From Nematopogon swammerdamellus (Eukaryota > Arthropoda > Insecta > Lepidoptera > Adelidae): a stretch of DNA of 64,000 nucleotides. The stretch spans positions 13,167,891 to 13,231,890 of the forward strand of contig OX336349.1 of the NCBI GenBank assembly GCA_946902875.1, written 5' to 3'. Shown here piece after piece: positions 10,026-22,500 of this stretch. Each line of letters begins with the position of its first letter. The stretch's first letter is position 1. The notes below the pieces were generated by a model. That model did no database searches, was not told where the DNA came from, and was given only the letters and a program-made list of their open reading frames with translations. The translations under genes and the position numbers were made by a program.

Positions 10026-10189
10026 GCAAGGAGTATTCTTTGATAATGTTCTGTCAGGAAGTAATACTTGAGGATTTCTCAAAATGTGTCAACAAATTAA
10101 AACATGTACGATAAAAATATTAATACTTTATTATTCAACTGGACGGACCCGGTACCTACCACCACAAATCACAGAATCTCTGCACTATA

Positions 10190-11103
10190 CAGGGTGTTCG
10201 GCACATGGACCGACAGCATTTTTCTGTAGGTAAGTGGGGTCATTTGCAATGTTTTGACCCATGACACCTTTTGTCAAATGTCACGTGGTATCGAGATACG
10301 ATTTTTTTTCTTTATTTTTGAAAATTACCAAAATTTAAACCAATTTTAAACCATTGTAACTTTTTTGTTTATGATTTTATCACCACGAAATAAAATTGAT
10401 TTAATCTTACGATGTATCCTCGTTCTGGAAAAAATATTATTTGATGAAATTAATACCATGAAAAGTTTGACCTCTTTACGGCTAAAACCCGCTTGTTACT
10501 ATAGCGATCTCGTAGGATGTCCAGCGCGATGTTAAAATTGTTGTCAATGAGCTTAAGGTGCTGCACCAATGCCCGCGGTTCATCTGACAAACACCCCAAC
10601 AAGTAGTACAGCTTCTGCGCCCCGGACATGGTGTTATCACTCGCGATTAGAGAATTAAAGAGACCTCCCAAAGTCCCGAGAACGAGTAAAAATATGACAG
10701 ACTCTTAAACTAGCGAACTTTTTAAAAGAAAATGAAGCGCTCAATTGCTGTTAGTTTTTTTTTATGAATTAAGAAATTAAGATTCTGTCACATTTTTACT
10801 CGTTCTCGGGACTTTGGGAGGTCATAAAACCTTTTCATGGTATTAACTTCATCAATTAATATTTTTTTCTAGAACAAGGATACATCGTAAAATTCAATAA
10901 ATTATATTTCGTTATGATACAATTATAAACAAAAAAGTTACAAGGGTTTAAAGCTGGGATTTTAGTAATTTTCAAAAATAAAGAAAAAAAATCGTATCTC
11001 GACACCACGTGATACCAGACAAAAGGTGTCATAGGTCAAAACCTTGCAAATGACCCCACTTACCTAGAAAAAAAAAATTTCGGTCCATGTGCCGAACACC
11101 CTG
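10190..11103. mobile_element. TA-flanked foldback element with CAGGGTGTTCGG ends
   Basis: Long inverted arms of about 280 bp start CAGGGTGTTCGGCACATGG and are flanked by TA at 10188-10189 and 11104-11105. An inner inverted repeat (about 10664-10698 against 10789-10826) continues the pairing, so most of the element is a hairpin. The left arm is interrupted by a BEL/Pao-like fragment at 10469-10667. No transposase is encoded. Confidence 0.8.
10469..10667 (-). pseudogene. BEL/Pao gag fragment (DUF1759-like) inside the foldback arm
   Basis: The minus-strand frame contains MSGAQKLYYLLGCLSDEPRA, then ALDILRDRYSNKRVLA. This matches the pattern of the DUF1759 gag region of BEL/Pao LTR retrotransposons (QKLxYLL ... 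A...L..RY.N.R). The fragment is bracketed by GACCTC at 10469-10474 and 10662-10667, while the opposite arm of the foldback is uninterrupted here. It therefore looks like a roughly 190-bp insertion with a 6-bp duplication. It is too short to be functional. Confidence 0.65.
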
Positions 11104-11105
11104 TA

Positions 11106-11800
11106 TACAAAATAAAATAATTACTTAATTACTTGAGTTTGGAAATTATTATTTACATTAAAAAGAGCTATACAAGTATAGGTATATTATTTTAGACCAT
11201 GAGTATCTAAACTAATATGTAAACAAGTGTAACTAGATAAAACTAGTGCCTAAGTGGTGTTCAGACTTCAAGTTTCAAGGTTCTATATTAATTAGATTTA
11301 ATGCTATGTATTTTTTCTTAATTATTTGATTGAACACAATCCTGTAAAGGCATTTGAACATTTAAAATGTTCTTAGCAAAACAAATATTGTTTACAATCA
11401 CTTTACCCTGTAACAAAATGACATATTTCCAGTACTTTTATATTATTTTATATCGATTACTATTATGACATTATATAAATCTCACCTATCACATCACATA
11501 TCTAATATATAAATCTGACCAATACAAATGACAGATCTCATACATACCAAACAATTTTAATTTAAAATTTATGTTTGCCTGCGTTGAGTGTCGCGCACAG
11601 AGTAAGAGCGTCCGGCGGCCGGGAGGAGACGGGCGCCCAAATCTCTTCTGGGGTGTTAAGGAATGAATGAACAGTATAATAACTAATTAACTGCATAATT
11701 TTAAGTTATTCATGTATTTGTACTTAGAAATTATCTTTATACACAACTGGTATATGCAATTTAAACTTGGTATTAAGGTATTAATCACATACTAAATTAA
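11106..11800. other. Intergenic, no gene seen
   Basis: AT-rich sequence with a short GC-rich patch near 11585-11650. No coding frame, RNA gene or repeat end was recognised. Confidence 0.5.
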
Positions 11801-12040
11801 CGGGTGGCTAAGCTCAAGTGGCAGTGGGCTGGCCACATCAGCCGAAGAGACGACGGCCGTTGGAGTAACCGTGTCCTACACTGCCGTGGCCGTGGACAGG
11901 AAAACAGAGTGTAGGAAGAGCACCCGTCAGGTGGGACGACGACATCAAGTATGTCGGCAGAGTGGTTCTGTACGGCCAGGAAGACTGGAGTAAAATTGGA
12001 CAGACTATGTATGTCCAGCAGTGGACGCATAAACTATGAC
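11801..12040 (+). pseudogene. RTE-type LINE ORF2 C-terminal fragment
   Basis: With frame shifts, the plus strand reads AKLKWQWAGHISRRDDGRWS, then GRPPVRWDDDIKYVG-like and QEDWSKIGQTMYVQQWT. This is the familiar C-terminal end of RTE-clade reverse transcriptase proteins in insects. The frame is broken in several places. A second RTE remnant is at 59660-60570. Confidence 0.65.
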
Positions 12041-12289
12041 TAACTGAATTATCATAAAGAGATTACCTTTCCCCTAAATGATTGCATATTACGAGTTTGT
12101 TATTAATTCTATTTCTATGTGCTAATTCTTATTCATAATTTCATATCATTAATCATAAAGTCGTTTTAAATGAGATTGCTTTGAGAATGCGATGACAATG
12201 TCAACTAACGAATATTTCATGAGTAAACAATTTGATGCCAATAACATAACTTTTTTATATGGAACCAGAAGCGGTGCTCACATGGCCTA

Positions 12290-12480
12290 AACTGCACGCA
12301 GCGTGTCAGCTGATTATACATTTTTCTTGCCGGTATCAGGTGCCGTGTCAGCACTTCCCTTTGGTAGTGTCGGCTAAAGTGGTCGGAAGACAAGAACAAA
12401 TTATTGTTTCATAGCCTTTCCGACCTACCTCCATAACGGCAGTGATATCTGGATGGATTTGTCCCTACAGTTTGACATTC
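12290..12480 (-). repeat. Decayed SINE fragment
   Basis: Minus-strand remnants of the window's common SINE: GTGCCGTGTCAGCACTTCCC, TTTGGTAGTGTCGGCT and GGTCGGAAGACA correspond to the SINE body at 59220-59320 in reverse. It is heavily diverged and both ends are uncertain. Confidence 0.5.
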
Positions 12481-12499
12481 AATCCGAAGCATGGATCAA

Positions 12500-13140
12500 C
12501 TCGTGTTTATGAAAGAATCAACATGATGTCTCAGCATTTCGTCATTGAATAACACTTAATTAGCAATATTATCAGCGGTGTAAACTAGGCTTTATATTAC
12601 CAAAAAAACTTTTATTTTAATATGTACTATACTATATCACATGTATCTGATATAATTAAAAAAAAATATCCTCTCTGATATGGTCAACGACTGATCTAAT
12701 ACCTACATATTTAGAATAGTTTCTTATATTTTTAGTGCTAACCAAAAACGATCACGTAATAGAGTAGATGATTTATCCATTTTTTTTAAATCTTTATTTT
12801 GTTTAGGGCTTTAGCCATTCCTGGCTATGCCAGCCCCATAGTAACTATATTGATTTTTTATTGTACTTCAGCACGATTCAACGCCTGTGACTTTACAAAA
12901 AAACTTAGTATGAATTCAAACTCCTCCCCCTGAGCTCGCCCCAATGCTTCATGTACTTTCATGTATTTATCCATTTGAAATTTAGATATATCATCGATAC
13001 TTTGGCAAAATTGGTAAAGCCCTGGTAGCTAGTGCCAAAAGGTCTTGGCTCAAATCTCGGTTGGGGATTTTTTTTATACAATAATTAAAATAAACTTATT
13101 TAATTTTTATGTGTTAGTACTAAGCATGTATTCAGTTTAT
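12500..13140. other. Intergenic, downstream of the PI-PLC gene
   Basis: AT-rich sequence with no supported gene. A weak tRNA-like repeat may lie near 13010-13060 (GGTAAAGCCCTGGTAGCTAG), but no cloverleaf could be built. Confidence 0.4.
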
Positions 13141-13144
13141 ATTT

Positions 13145-13227
13145 CTTTATTAGATAGAAAATGAAGAGAAAAACTGCTCGAGACATATTTTTTCTCTTCA
13201 TTTTCGGCTTTTCGTCTATCTAATAAA
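13145..13227. repeat. Imperfect hairpin 3' of the PI-PLC gene, containing a poly(A) signal
   Basis: TTTATTAGATAGAAAATGAA on the left pairs with the complementary TTCATTTTC...CTATCTAATAAA on the right, around a short loop. The same bases on the minus strand include AATAAA at 13151-13146, about 130 bp downstream of the PI-PLC stop codon. This is the nearest canonical polyadenylation signal I found for that gene. Confidence 0.55.
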
Positions 13228-13281
13228 GTTAACGTAGTTGAACTGATCATAAGTTGCAATCTAAAAATAATTAAAGTAGAT

Positions 13282-13534
13282 CTAATAGTCAACAGGTGCA
13301 ACTTGAACTATAGACTGGAACATATTACTGCTGAGAAGCTTGTAATTAAGGCTGATTATTATCTTGGAGAACTCCGCTCTATTCATCTCTATGAAGTCTG
13401 CTATGGCCACGTTGACGGGGGCCGCAGCGTGGTCGCGATGTCGCGGCGGAGCCCCGGGGGACAGGTCCCTTAGAAGCGGGAGCACCTTCTCTTGTACGGG
13501 CACTGCGCACTGCTCGCGCAGATTCGACACCCAT
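13282..13534 (-). CDS. PI-PLC gene exon 7 (C-terminus and stop)
   Basis: Acceptor TTCCCCAG. Encodes WVSNLREQCAVPVQEKVLP, then NVAIADFIEMNRAEF, and ends VAPVDY with TAG at 13284-13282. The arrangement matches PLCXD C-termini, where a VNVxIADF segment precedes the end. Confidence 0.9.
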
Positions 13535-16500
13535 CTGGGGAAAAATTCAAAATGCTCACGATATTGCATCACATCAATTTTGAGAATTTCACCTTCCGTC
13601 ACATAACATCACACCTGTTTACCAATGGGGTATGCACAGAGACAACGTATCTCTACATGCCAATGAAATAAATTGAAACATATTGGTATAATGGATGATA
13701 GGAGACTAACGAAAAGAGATTTATACAGCGAATGTAAGTGGAAGAGTCTGAAGGGTCACCCTAGACACAGTAGACCAGATAGGGCATGTGCGAAAAAGGG
13801 CCAAGTGGCTCGCCACCACTACAGATACGGAGAATGGCGGAAACACAAGACTGGGCAGCAAATTACAAGGGTCAAGTGCATAGTACCCATTACCGACGAG
13901 CATGTATGAAGAGAGAGGAAGAGGCGGCAGAAGTATGTCAAGGCGTGACTATGTATGTATGTATGTATGTACAAAAAGAAAGTGAAATAAAAAGTTGATT
14001 CAATGATATTGCAATCACAGATTAAAATGCGATGTGAACCTCCGATATTCAATAGCCCAACCGACAGAGCATATTGCCACACAAATTTCAAGAGACCTCG
14101 CGTATCAAATGTCACAAATGACGACACACGATCCTGGTTCACGCCCCCGCCGCGCCGCGCCGGTAGCAAACACATTGCTATCGGGTCGAGCCCCAGCGCT
14201 ACAAAAATGGAGGTCATGACAGCACACGCCAACACCAGTGTCAAGTGATAAGAATTTAAATAAAAGCTTACTTTTATCAATTTTTTATTCACAGTGATAT
14301 ACGTTTCTTGGAAACGAGTGGAATAATAAAATAAATAAAGATAATAAACTATTTAGTTTATTTAAGTATCGGGTAGACCAGATAGGGCATGTGCGAACAA
14401 TGTGGTTAAGGAATCAGCCTGTCAGTGGTTCCAATCCCGAGGTGTTTTGGAATTTTCGAAGAATGCACGTTTTCAATGTAGCCATCACTTCAGTGAAGGA
14501 CAACACAGTAACAATCATAGTGCATCGTTGTGTAGATTATGTATGTAGGTCCACCTACATACATAATCTACACAAGTAATTTAAGAGTAGAGTACAAGAG
14601 TAATTTTCATTCTTCAATAAGTGAGAATTTTGTATCACAGAAATGTCTTTTGCACACATAGATTTTGACATAAGAATACTTTTTTTTTTCTTACATATTG
14701 TCTACCATGCGATCAGACTTTGGTAGGTATAAGAAAATAGTATGTCGCTTAGGACGCCTGGGTTCAGTCCTCCATTGAAGACTCCTCCTTCACTGTTGAG
14801 TCGCTGCACAGCCTGTTGTCGTGTTCCAGGATCTTGGGGCGCTTTAGTCAATCCCTAACAGCACTTTGTTCCAGTAGCTCAGGGGTGAGTTTGTTTGTGT
14901 GTACACTCAGTCGCCTTGTGTGCTGTAGAGTTGAACATCCACTTTTACTGTGGGCATGTCGAGGCAGTCACAACTGCGTTTCGAGCGAGCCAACCCAACC
15001 CGAAAGCATGCTTCGAAGATTTTTCGCAACATTTTGTTTTGAACCTGCTGCAACGCTGCGATGCTGGCGTTGCTGGCAGTTCCCCAGAGCTAGATTCCAT
15101 ATTTCCAGAATGGTTTTTCTTGTCGCCTTATAAATAAGCAGCTTGTTAACACTGCAACGAGAGTCCCTTCCCAGAAGCCAGTCAAGGTTGTTGAGGCTAA
15201 GGCATATCTGTCTTTTTGTTTTTTAAATGCTCTTTCAAGGATCTTACTTCGAAAACTTGACACTGAGGCAGTTCCCCTGCCTGAGCGTGTAGGTGACATT
15301 GTTTGACTTTCCTGCACTGACTTTTATTCGCCAGATTTTAAGCCACCGATTTATCGAGTTCAGATGTATTTTAGAAGGTGTGAGGCGGCACCAGGATTAT
15401 TTTCAGTTGTGAGTGTGGAAGCGTCATCTAGAGTGCAGTAGATCTGCCGTAAAAATTGTGTATAGTACCGGACCCAGAACTGAAACCTGAGGCACTCCAC
15501 CTGACCACCCTGACTTGGTAAACTCTGCTCTTCAGATAAAATTCTAGCATGGTTGAAGTTGTGGGGCAGATTCTTCTTCAGTTTGTGCAGCAGGTCATCA
15601 TGCCAAACTTTGTCAAATGCCTGCTGTACATGCAGACAGACCGTAGGACAGTATTCTTTGTTTTCCAGAGATTGTCTCATTTTATGAGCGACATGATTGT
15701 GGACCTCTGCTCAGGCTTATTGGATGATGGGACGACACTTCGTTCAGTGGCTCACCAGGATTGGCTTGCGTATAATTATTATATGTGAATATTGATTTTT
15801 TGGGCTTTTGCCATCTACAATCGGAATGAGACCTTTAGAAGATTTTGTGAGAAGTTGGGCGAGTGAGTTTAGTCATTCATTAATGACTCTACTCATAAAT
15901 TACTGCTTAAGTATAATTTTTTATTATATCTGGCCTATCCTCCAAAGCAAGGATTTGATAACGCTTGTTTGTGACACATAAGCATAGAAATAGCTTTAAA
16001 GCACTTAAGTAATATATTTTGACATTACACATGTCAGAATATGAATTACCTACTGATAGCACTAACCTTAAGATAATAAAAGAAGTTGTGGGAGTGAGGA
16101 CAGCCTGGTGGACGAACCCGGTGCCGGGATGCCTGCGCAGCCCCGCGAGGAAGTTCAGCAGCCCCCGCACCGAGTCCTGGCGAGGCCACGGCGTCGGCAT
16201 CTGTTCCGGCTGCCACAGTCGCGCGGACATGTACACTGCTGGATGCCGGTATACGATGATCACCTGTAAGATCGATTTGTGTTGTTCTATGTAGCGTACC
16301 TTACAAGGGTAGGGTTTAACCCATCCAGATTGGTGCCACTGTCTGGTCTGAAGTATTGACATGACTTGACATGCTCATCAAAGTGTTATGGGTTGACATC
16401 ACGGGTGTAGTAGGTGATGTAGCGAACACAGTGTCGGGCGACAGCACAGCTTGCCTAAGCACACCGCGCACAGATGTAAAAATTAGACCTAATCATAGTT

Positions 16501-19500
16501 TCCAAACATTCATAATAATTAATAACGCAATTATTGCGGAACGGCAAACACACTTACAAACCGGAAAGAATGCTAGCTTGGGGATTGAAATATGTTTACA
16601 CCAAGCAAATTATGGAGTGGTGGGCACTGGGCATTCGTTCGCTTGATGTAATTTTAACTAAGTAATTTTGTCAGCCTCGATAGCTCAGTTGTGCAGACAG
16701 TCAACTGTCGCTATTGAATGTTAAGCAACGCTGGATGCGGTCAGTACATGGATGAGTGACCGCTGACCGTTGGAGGCTGACCGAGGTTCGGATTCCTCGT
16801 AAAACTGTAGGTCCCTTCCCTTCTAATCTTACTTGGTGGTAGGGTTTAACCCGCCCGGGTTGATACCACCGCACTGAATGAAACGTCGGTCCAAACGGCT
16901 ATGTAAATAGTTTGTGTTTTCCGACCAGTTCAGTGTAGCCGGCACGATCAAAGGGGGAAGCACTGACATGGCACCTAGTTCACCCGGTGTTATGGGCTGA
17001 CATCACGGATGTTGTAGGTGATGTAGCCAACCGTGTCAGTTTCCATAAAAAAAAAAAAACTGCACCTTAAGAGTATCTGATGTATGTGTAGCACTCGTAA
17101 TGGTTTTGGTAAGGTTTCTCTCACTGCTCAGCCTCTTGGAGAAATCTTGTGAAAATAGAGGTATGCTAGATAGCATTGGTGAAAATTTCATATAAAACCA
17201 TTCAACCATTTTCAGTTTAACGGTTACAAATTAGATTCTATTTCTTGACTACAAAGCTGTTTAGCCCTTAGCTGCTGTCTGTTGTTCAGTGGCGTGCGGT
17301 GGGTTATGTTGACACGAACCCTAGTAACCACGATTAAGAAAAATCTCATCAAAATGAGCAGTTCATTACTGAAGAAAACCAATATAAAGCATCAAGTGGA
17401 AAAAAACCCGAAGAAGAAAAGTACATTCTAAGTCAAGAAAATAAATGTGTGATAAAACAATTCAAATCACAAAAGTGATTTACGCAACAACCAAATTTTT
17501 CGCGTCCTCAAAACCATCGTCACCAATGCGACGAAACACTCGCTAGCTCGCTGGCTCACGGCGATCAGCCGACAAGCATGGATTTTCTATAATGGTATTA
17601 GTCGCATAGGTCTCAGTTTGGAAAATGTAATTAGGTACAATCTTTATGTCTGCGCGCGGCACGCATCGGCAAGTTGTGGTGTGTTTTGCTTCTACGGGCC
17701 GCCTGGCACAGGTTGTTATAGTGAAAGAGGTATCCAAGTGACCTGCTGATGCGCCCGGTGCATGGTGTTTAGGGTGATGGAGTCAAGGTCGATGCGGCGC
17801 GGGCAGATCCTTGCGCCGAACATGTTCACGAGCGCCGCGATCAACCGGCCGTGATCGTGCCCGTCCATCTTGTAGAAATGCTGGAAGTCCAGGATCACCG
17901 CCTGCAACATACAGATGTTAGTTAGAAACGGTGCTGTTGTTGTTGATTTGGTTTGGGTTTGGCTCTAGGCCTGCAAACTAATCCCGCTTGGTTGGGGACC
18001 TTCGTGAAAAACCCCGCAATCTCCAGCGAAACGTAGAAATGTCCAGTAGAAACAGTGCTGTGAGGTTTGAAAGTCAGTCCGTGTATGCATCCACTGCTTG
18101 ACATACGCCTCTCCAATTTTCCTCCAGTCCTCCCGCGATAGGGAACTACTGCTTTCCGCCGACGAATTTGATGTTGTTGTCCCTTGTTCGGTTCCTGTTG
18201 TTGGCTGGCTGGAGGAGAACGCCTACGGCGTTAAGTTGTACCTTTTGCAAAAAATTTTTAAAGGCAATAAACATATTTTGATTTGATTTGTTGTCCAAGC
18301 CGAGGCTGTGCCATTGGTGCCACTTGACTGAATAAAGATCATTCGAAAGGACTTTAAAAAATAGACCATTTTTTCGTCCAGTTCAATCACAACCAAAGGA
18401 AAGCACTATCATGGTACTTAGTTCCAACAGGAGAAAGGTGTAATGGGCTGACATCACTGGTGTAGGAAGTAATGTAGCCAATGGAAGAAGGAAAGGAAGG
18501 AAGGTGTGGATCTAAGCTTGCGATGGCTTCACCGAACATATCCGGGCCCATCGGCAGTAGAGGAGGGTATTAATCGAGGCCGGGACTAGCGAGTGGCCAC
18601 TCTAAATTTCCCGCGCATGCTTCACGTTTCGGCTCGCTTCAAGCCCTCGTCAGCTAGTCTGCGTTGACTAGGACGCGGGGAAACCACCAGTCCCGCTCTC
18701 GACCTCCCTCTCTCTACCTATCCATATTCTGTAGGATGCTTCCAGTGACGTTTTTGAAGCTCTCTCCATATATGAGCTTAGCGTCGATCTTGGGAGCCCT
18801 AGATTCTTGAAGAGACTGTAGAGCGACTTCGCTGGTAGTCCTCTTGCTCCGACTTCCACAGCGAAGAGATCAGTCTTGAATCCGTTTCTCACAATCCGGT
18901 CTACTAAGTTGCAGTACTTGTTAAGCTTGATGTTGTGGTCCTTCGGTATGTTACTTTCCCATGGAACTGTAAGTTCAACAAGTACTACATGCTTTGTCGC
19001 TTTTGAGAACATGAGTATATCCGGTCTTAATGCTGTGGTACAGATTTCCGAAGGCATTTGGTAATGCTTCTCATGTGTGTCCATCAACAATTCCCAATCC
19101 TTTGCTGCTCCCAAAATGGAAGAAGGTTTAGTCCTATCTTTGGGCAGCTTATTGGCTCCAGGTTTCACAAAGTTGACCTTCTGGAAGCCGCTACTGGTTT
19201 GCCCTTTCCTGGTCCGTGCAATTGACAGGTTGATGGCCTCTCTGATGATTTGGAGGACTTTATCATGACGGTAGGAATACTGGCCTCGCTCAAGTAGTAT
19301 TTTGCATCCGCATAACAAATGTTTGGCCGTGCCTACGAACTCCTTACATGATGGGCATAGTCTATTTGTAGATTTCCCCCATCTAACTAGGTTACTCGGG
19401 TCGGGGAGAGTAAGCTGGAATGCATTTAGGTAGAACTTAAGCAGCTCAGGGGACCAGTTGTATATTATGGATTTCCACTTCAATGCAGGAGGGATGCAGA

Positions 19501-22500
19501 AGTCACCCACTGTTAGCCAATCATTCTGCATTTCTAGGTTTAAGGCGTGAAGTTTGAAGCCTTGTTCCATGTCCTCCTGAGCAAAACCTTTCAGTATTTC
19601 TTTATCAGACTTTGCTGTTTCTATGCCCAATCCAGATCTATTGGTGCGTGTGCCAACTTGGAATGATTTGTAGAAGTCGAGTCTCGATTCCAGTTCATCT
19701 GATAGTGATGTGTTGGGTAAGGCTTGAATAGCGCTATCATTGGAGTCTTTGAGTATACATCGTTTGGCTATTCTCGCCTTTTGATAAAATATCGACGGTT
19801 TCTTAATGTTCAGTCCAAAGTTATTGTGAGATCTGTATAGCGTTGACGAGTCAGCCGGGTGAGCCAGTCCAAACCATGATTTCAGGAATCTGGTCACATA
19901 CGAGTCTAATTTAGTCAGGTTTTGCTTTGTGAAGTCGTAGACGAGAAATGGCCATGAAAGTTTTGATGTCAGGTAGTTATCGTAAATCCATGCCTTTTGT
20001 GTACCCAGGAGGGGAAGATTGTCAGTTTGGCGGAGGCTCTCTTCGAAAAGTTGGACAATATCATCAGTAGGATGCTCCTTTCCTCTGCTGGTGATCCTTT
20101 TGCCCAAGAATTTAAAAGGAGCTTCATCAGCCACGGTTGCGATTGGTTTTCCGGCTACTGTCAGACCTGGATTGCTCGAGGTAAACTTTGAACCTTTCCT
20201 GGTTAAGCTCAAACAGTAGCACTTCGCTGGTTTTATCTTCATCCCTTTGGTCCATTCACAATAGTCATCCACCACCTTAAGAAGCGCCTGATTTTGTTTT
20301 GGATTGCGGGTTAACAGCGTAATATCATCCGCAAATGCCAGGATGGCCGCCATATATGTGTCTCCATATTTGAACCTGTATCCCCATTTCTTTTCTTTTA
20401 CGACAAGCGTATCAATTAGAATGTTGATAACAATGTTAAATGTGACAGGAGAGAGGCAGCAACCCTGGAAAAGTCCTATGCCGTTCAATGTCAGGCTCTA
20501 TCCGTAAATAAATAATAACCTCATGTGGATGTGAATCGAGGAACTCCTTGATCTGCGTGAGAGCTCCGCTGACCTCATCCGCGTACATGCCGTGCGTGAA
20601 GAAGAACCGGTCACTGCCTTCCTTGGTCGCGACCCTCAGGTCGAAGTATCTGAAAACATTAGATAACATCGCAATTTGAAATTGAGAATATTAGTTTTGC
20701 TGTTTTCACGTAACCAAACTGGTTACAAAATCGTACTGAATAAGATTCGATCAAAACGGCTATGAAAATTAATTTCCACCCAGTTCAGTGTAACCGGTAC
20801 CATCAAACCAAACACTGAGACTGCACGTAGTTCCGCCAGTTACCAGCACATAGCTTGTTCCATTGTTTGGACCCCATATAAAACTGTAGATCCTTCCCTT
20901 ACTTACTAGGTGGTAGGGTTGAATCAGTCTGGACTGCTAACACCACACTGGATGTAGGTCAGTAATCAGGAAGTTTCAACAGCAATATAGTGACATCTGT
21001 TGACACACTACAGCTTGTGTAAAGCTGGTGAAAAACTCAGCTTCCCCGAACACATCTGGGCCCATTGTTAGTAGAAGGGTACCGTGTGGTGTGTGTTAAA
21101 AAGAATAGCCCGACTGCGTCTCTCCCCGTGCATGTCGTAAAAGGCGATTTAGTCAAGGGCAAGGTGCAGTGCTTGATGTTATCTTGTCCCAACTATTGAG
21201 AAATTATTATAATTATTTATAGCACTAAAAGCTTTTTTCCGGAGTGCACTTGTTAAAATTCTTATGAAATAGTAACTATTTAGGTACATTCTATTAGTTC
21301 AATTGTTTTTTTTTCCTTTTAGGTGTTTATCCAACTGGTTTTTAAATCCGTTTACACTTTTAGCACTAAGCACTCTATTGGTATTTTTGTGAAAATTTCT
21401 TTGAGATTTGATATATGATCTAGCTCGCAGTGATGATAGGGCTCAGGGCCCTAACTCTCAACTTCATATCTTAAATCATCATAGTAGAACACGCATAGTA
21501 GAGCACGCAACTAGCAAATTTTGCTCTTTACCAGACGTTTCGGCTCACGTTAAGCCCTTGTCAGCTAGTCTGCGTTGACTAGAACGTGGAGTAGAACTAG
21601 TCCCGTACTCGACCTGCAAAATCTATCTGAAAATTCTCTCTAAAGTTCAGTAGGTATGAGGAGTCTAGTGGAGCTCGGAGGACCTTTCCGTGGAGGAACG
21701 ATAAAATAAAATAAAAATGACCGTATGCCAAGAACGAGTTGATGGGTTGCGTCGGCGGCTTGCGTGCGTGTCCAGCGCACGATGGTGCCGCGGAACAGCG
21801 GGAAGAGTCGCGACAGCGCCGGGGGAGCGTCCGGCGCCAGCTCGCTGGACCGAGTGATGCCGTACGACATGGAGTTGTGGCTGCCTGCAAGTGATAAGTT
21901 GGTGGTCATCGCTTGACAATTAATTGCATCATTATGATTATCTTATATTTTATGGTTTGTATCTTGAGAAGGGGTGAAAAAAAAAAATTACCAAATTTAG
22001 AAAAAAAAAATTACTATTATGAGCAGGGATCAGAATAGGTAGAGTATAAATACCTAACCGAGAAGACATACAATAGAGTGGTTAACCGCCTCTTTCGAGA
22101 AATCTGAAAATTTTCTGCGAATTCTGGGATTTGAAAAATATATCCTGGTTAGATATAGTTAGTAACTTTTGACACTTGTAACATGCTGTAATATATGAAT
22201 ACGTTATTTAAAAACGGAAAAGTTATTTTGAAAATTTTTTTTGGTGTGGAAGTGATTTTTATATGAAAAAAATTTTTGCATTTTTAGCATGTTGCACGTG
22301 TCAACAGTTATTAACTATATCACTACCGGGAAATATTATTCAAATCCCAGAATTCCAGGATTCTCTAAATCGTTCTTGTGCCGCACTGCAAGGGTTTGGA
22401 ACGGGCTTCCAGGGAATATCTTTTCCCACTCCTACAATCCACGGATCTTCAAATCGCGGGTTAATAGCCTTTTTCCAGCGACATTAGTCCACCTCCAAGC

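Noticed and set aside
13819..14292. 157-codon minus-strand frame in intron 6
   Set aside because: It spans a microsatellite and repeat debris, with no recognisable domain.
15907..16362. 151-codon frame taken as one protein
   Set aside because: Only 16263-16067 is coding (exon 6 of the PI-PLC gene); the ends of the frame are intron read-through.
17289..17700. CAGTGGCGTGC start resembling a hAT terminus
   Set aside because: No matching inverted end or 8-bp duplication was found.
20436..20669. 77-codon minus-strand frame taken as one protein
   Set aside because: It fuses PI-PLC exon 4 with intron and the start of the inserted LINE; the real exon is 20649-20520.
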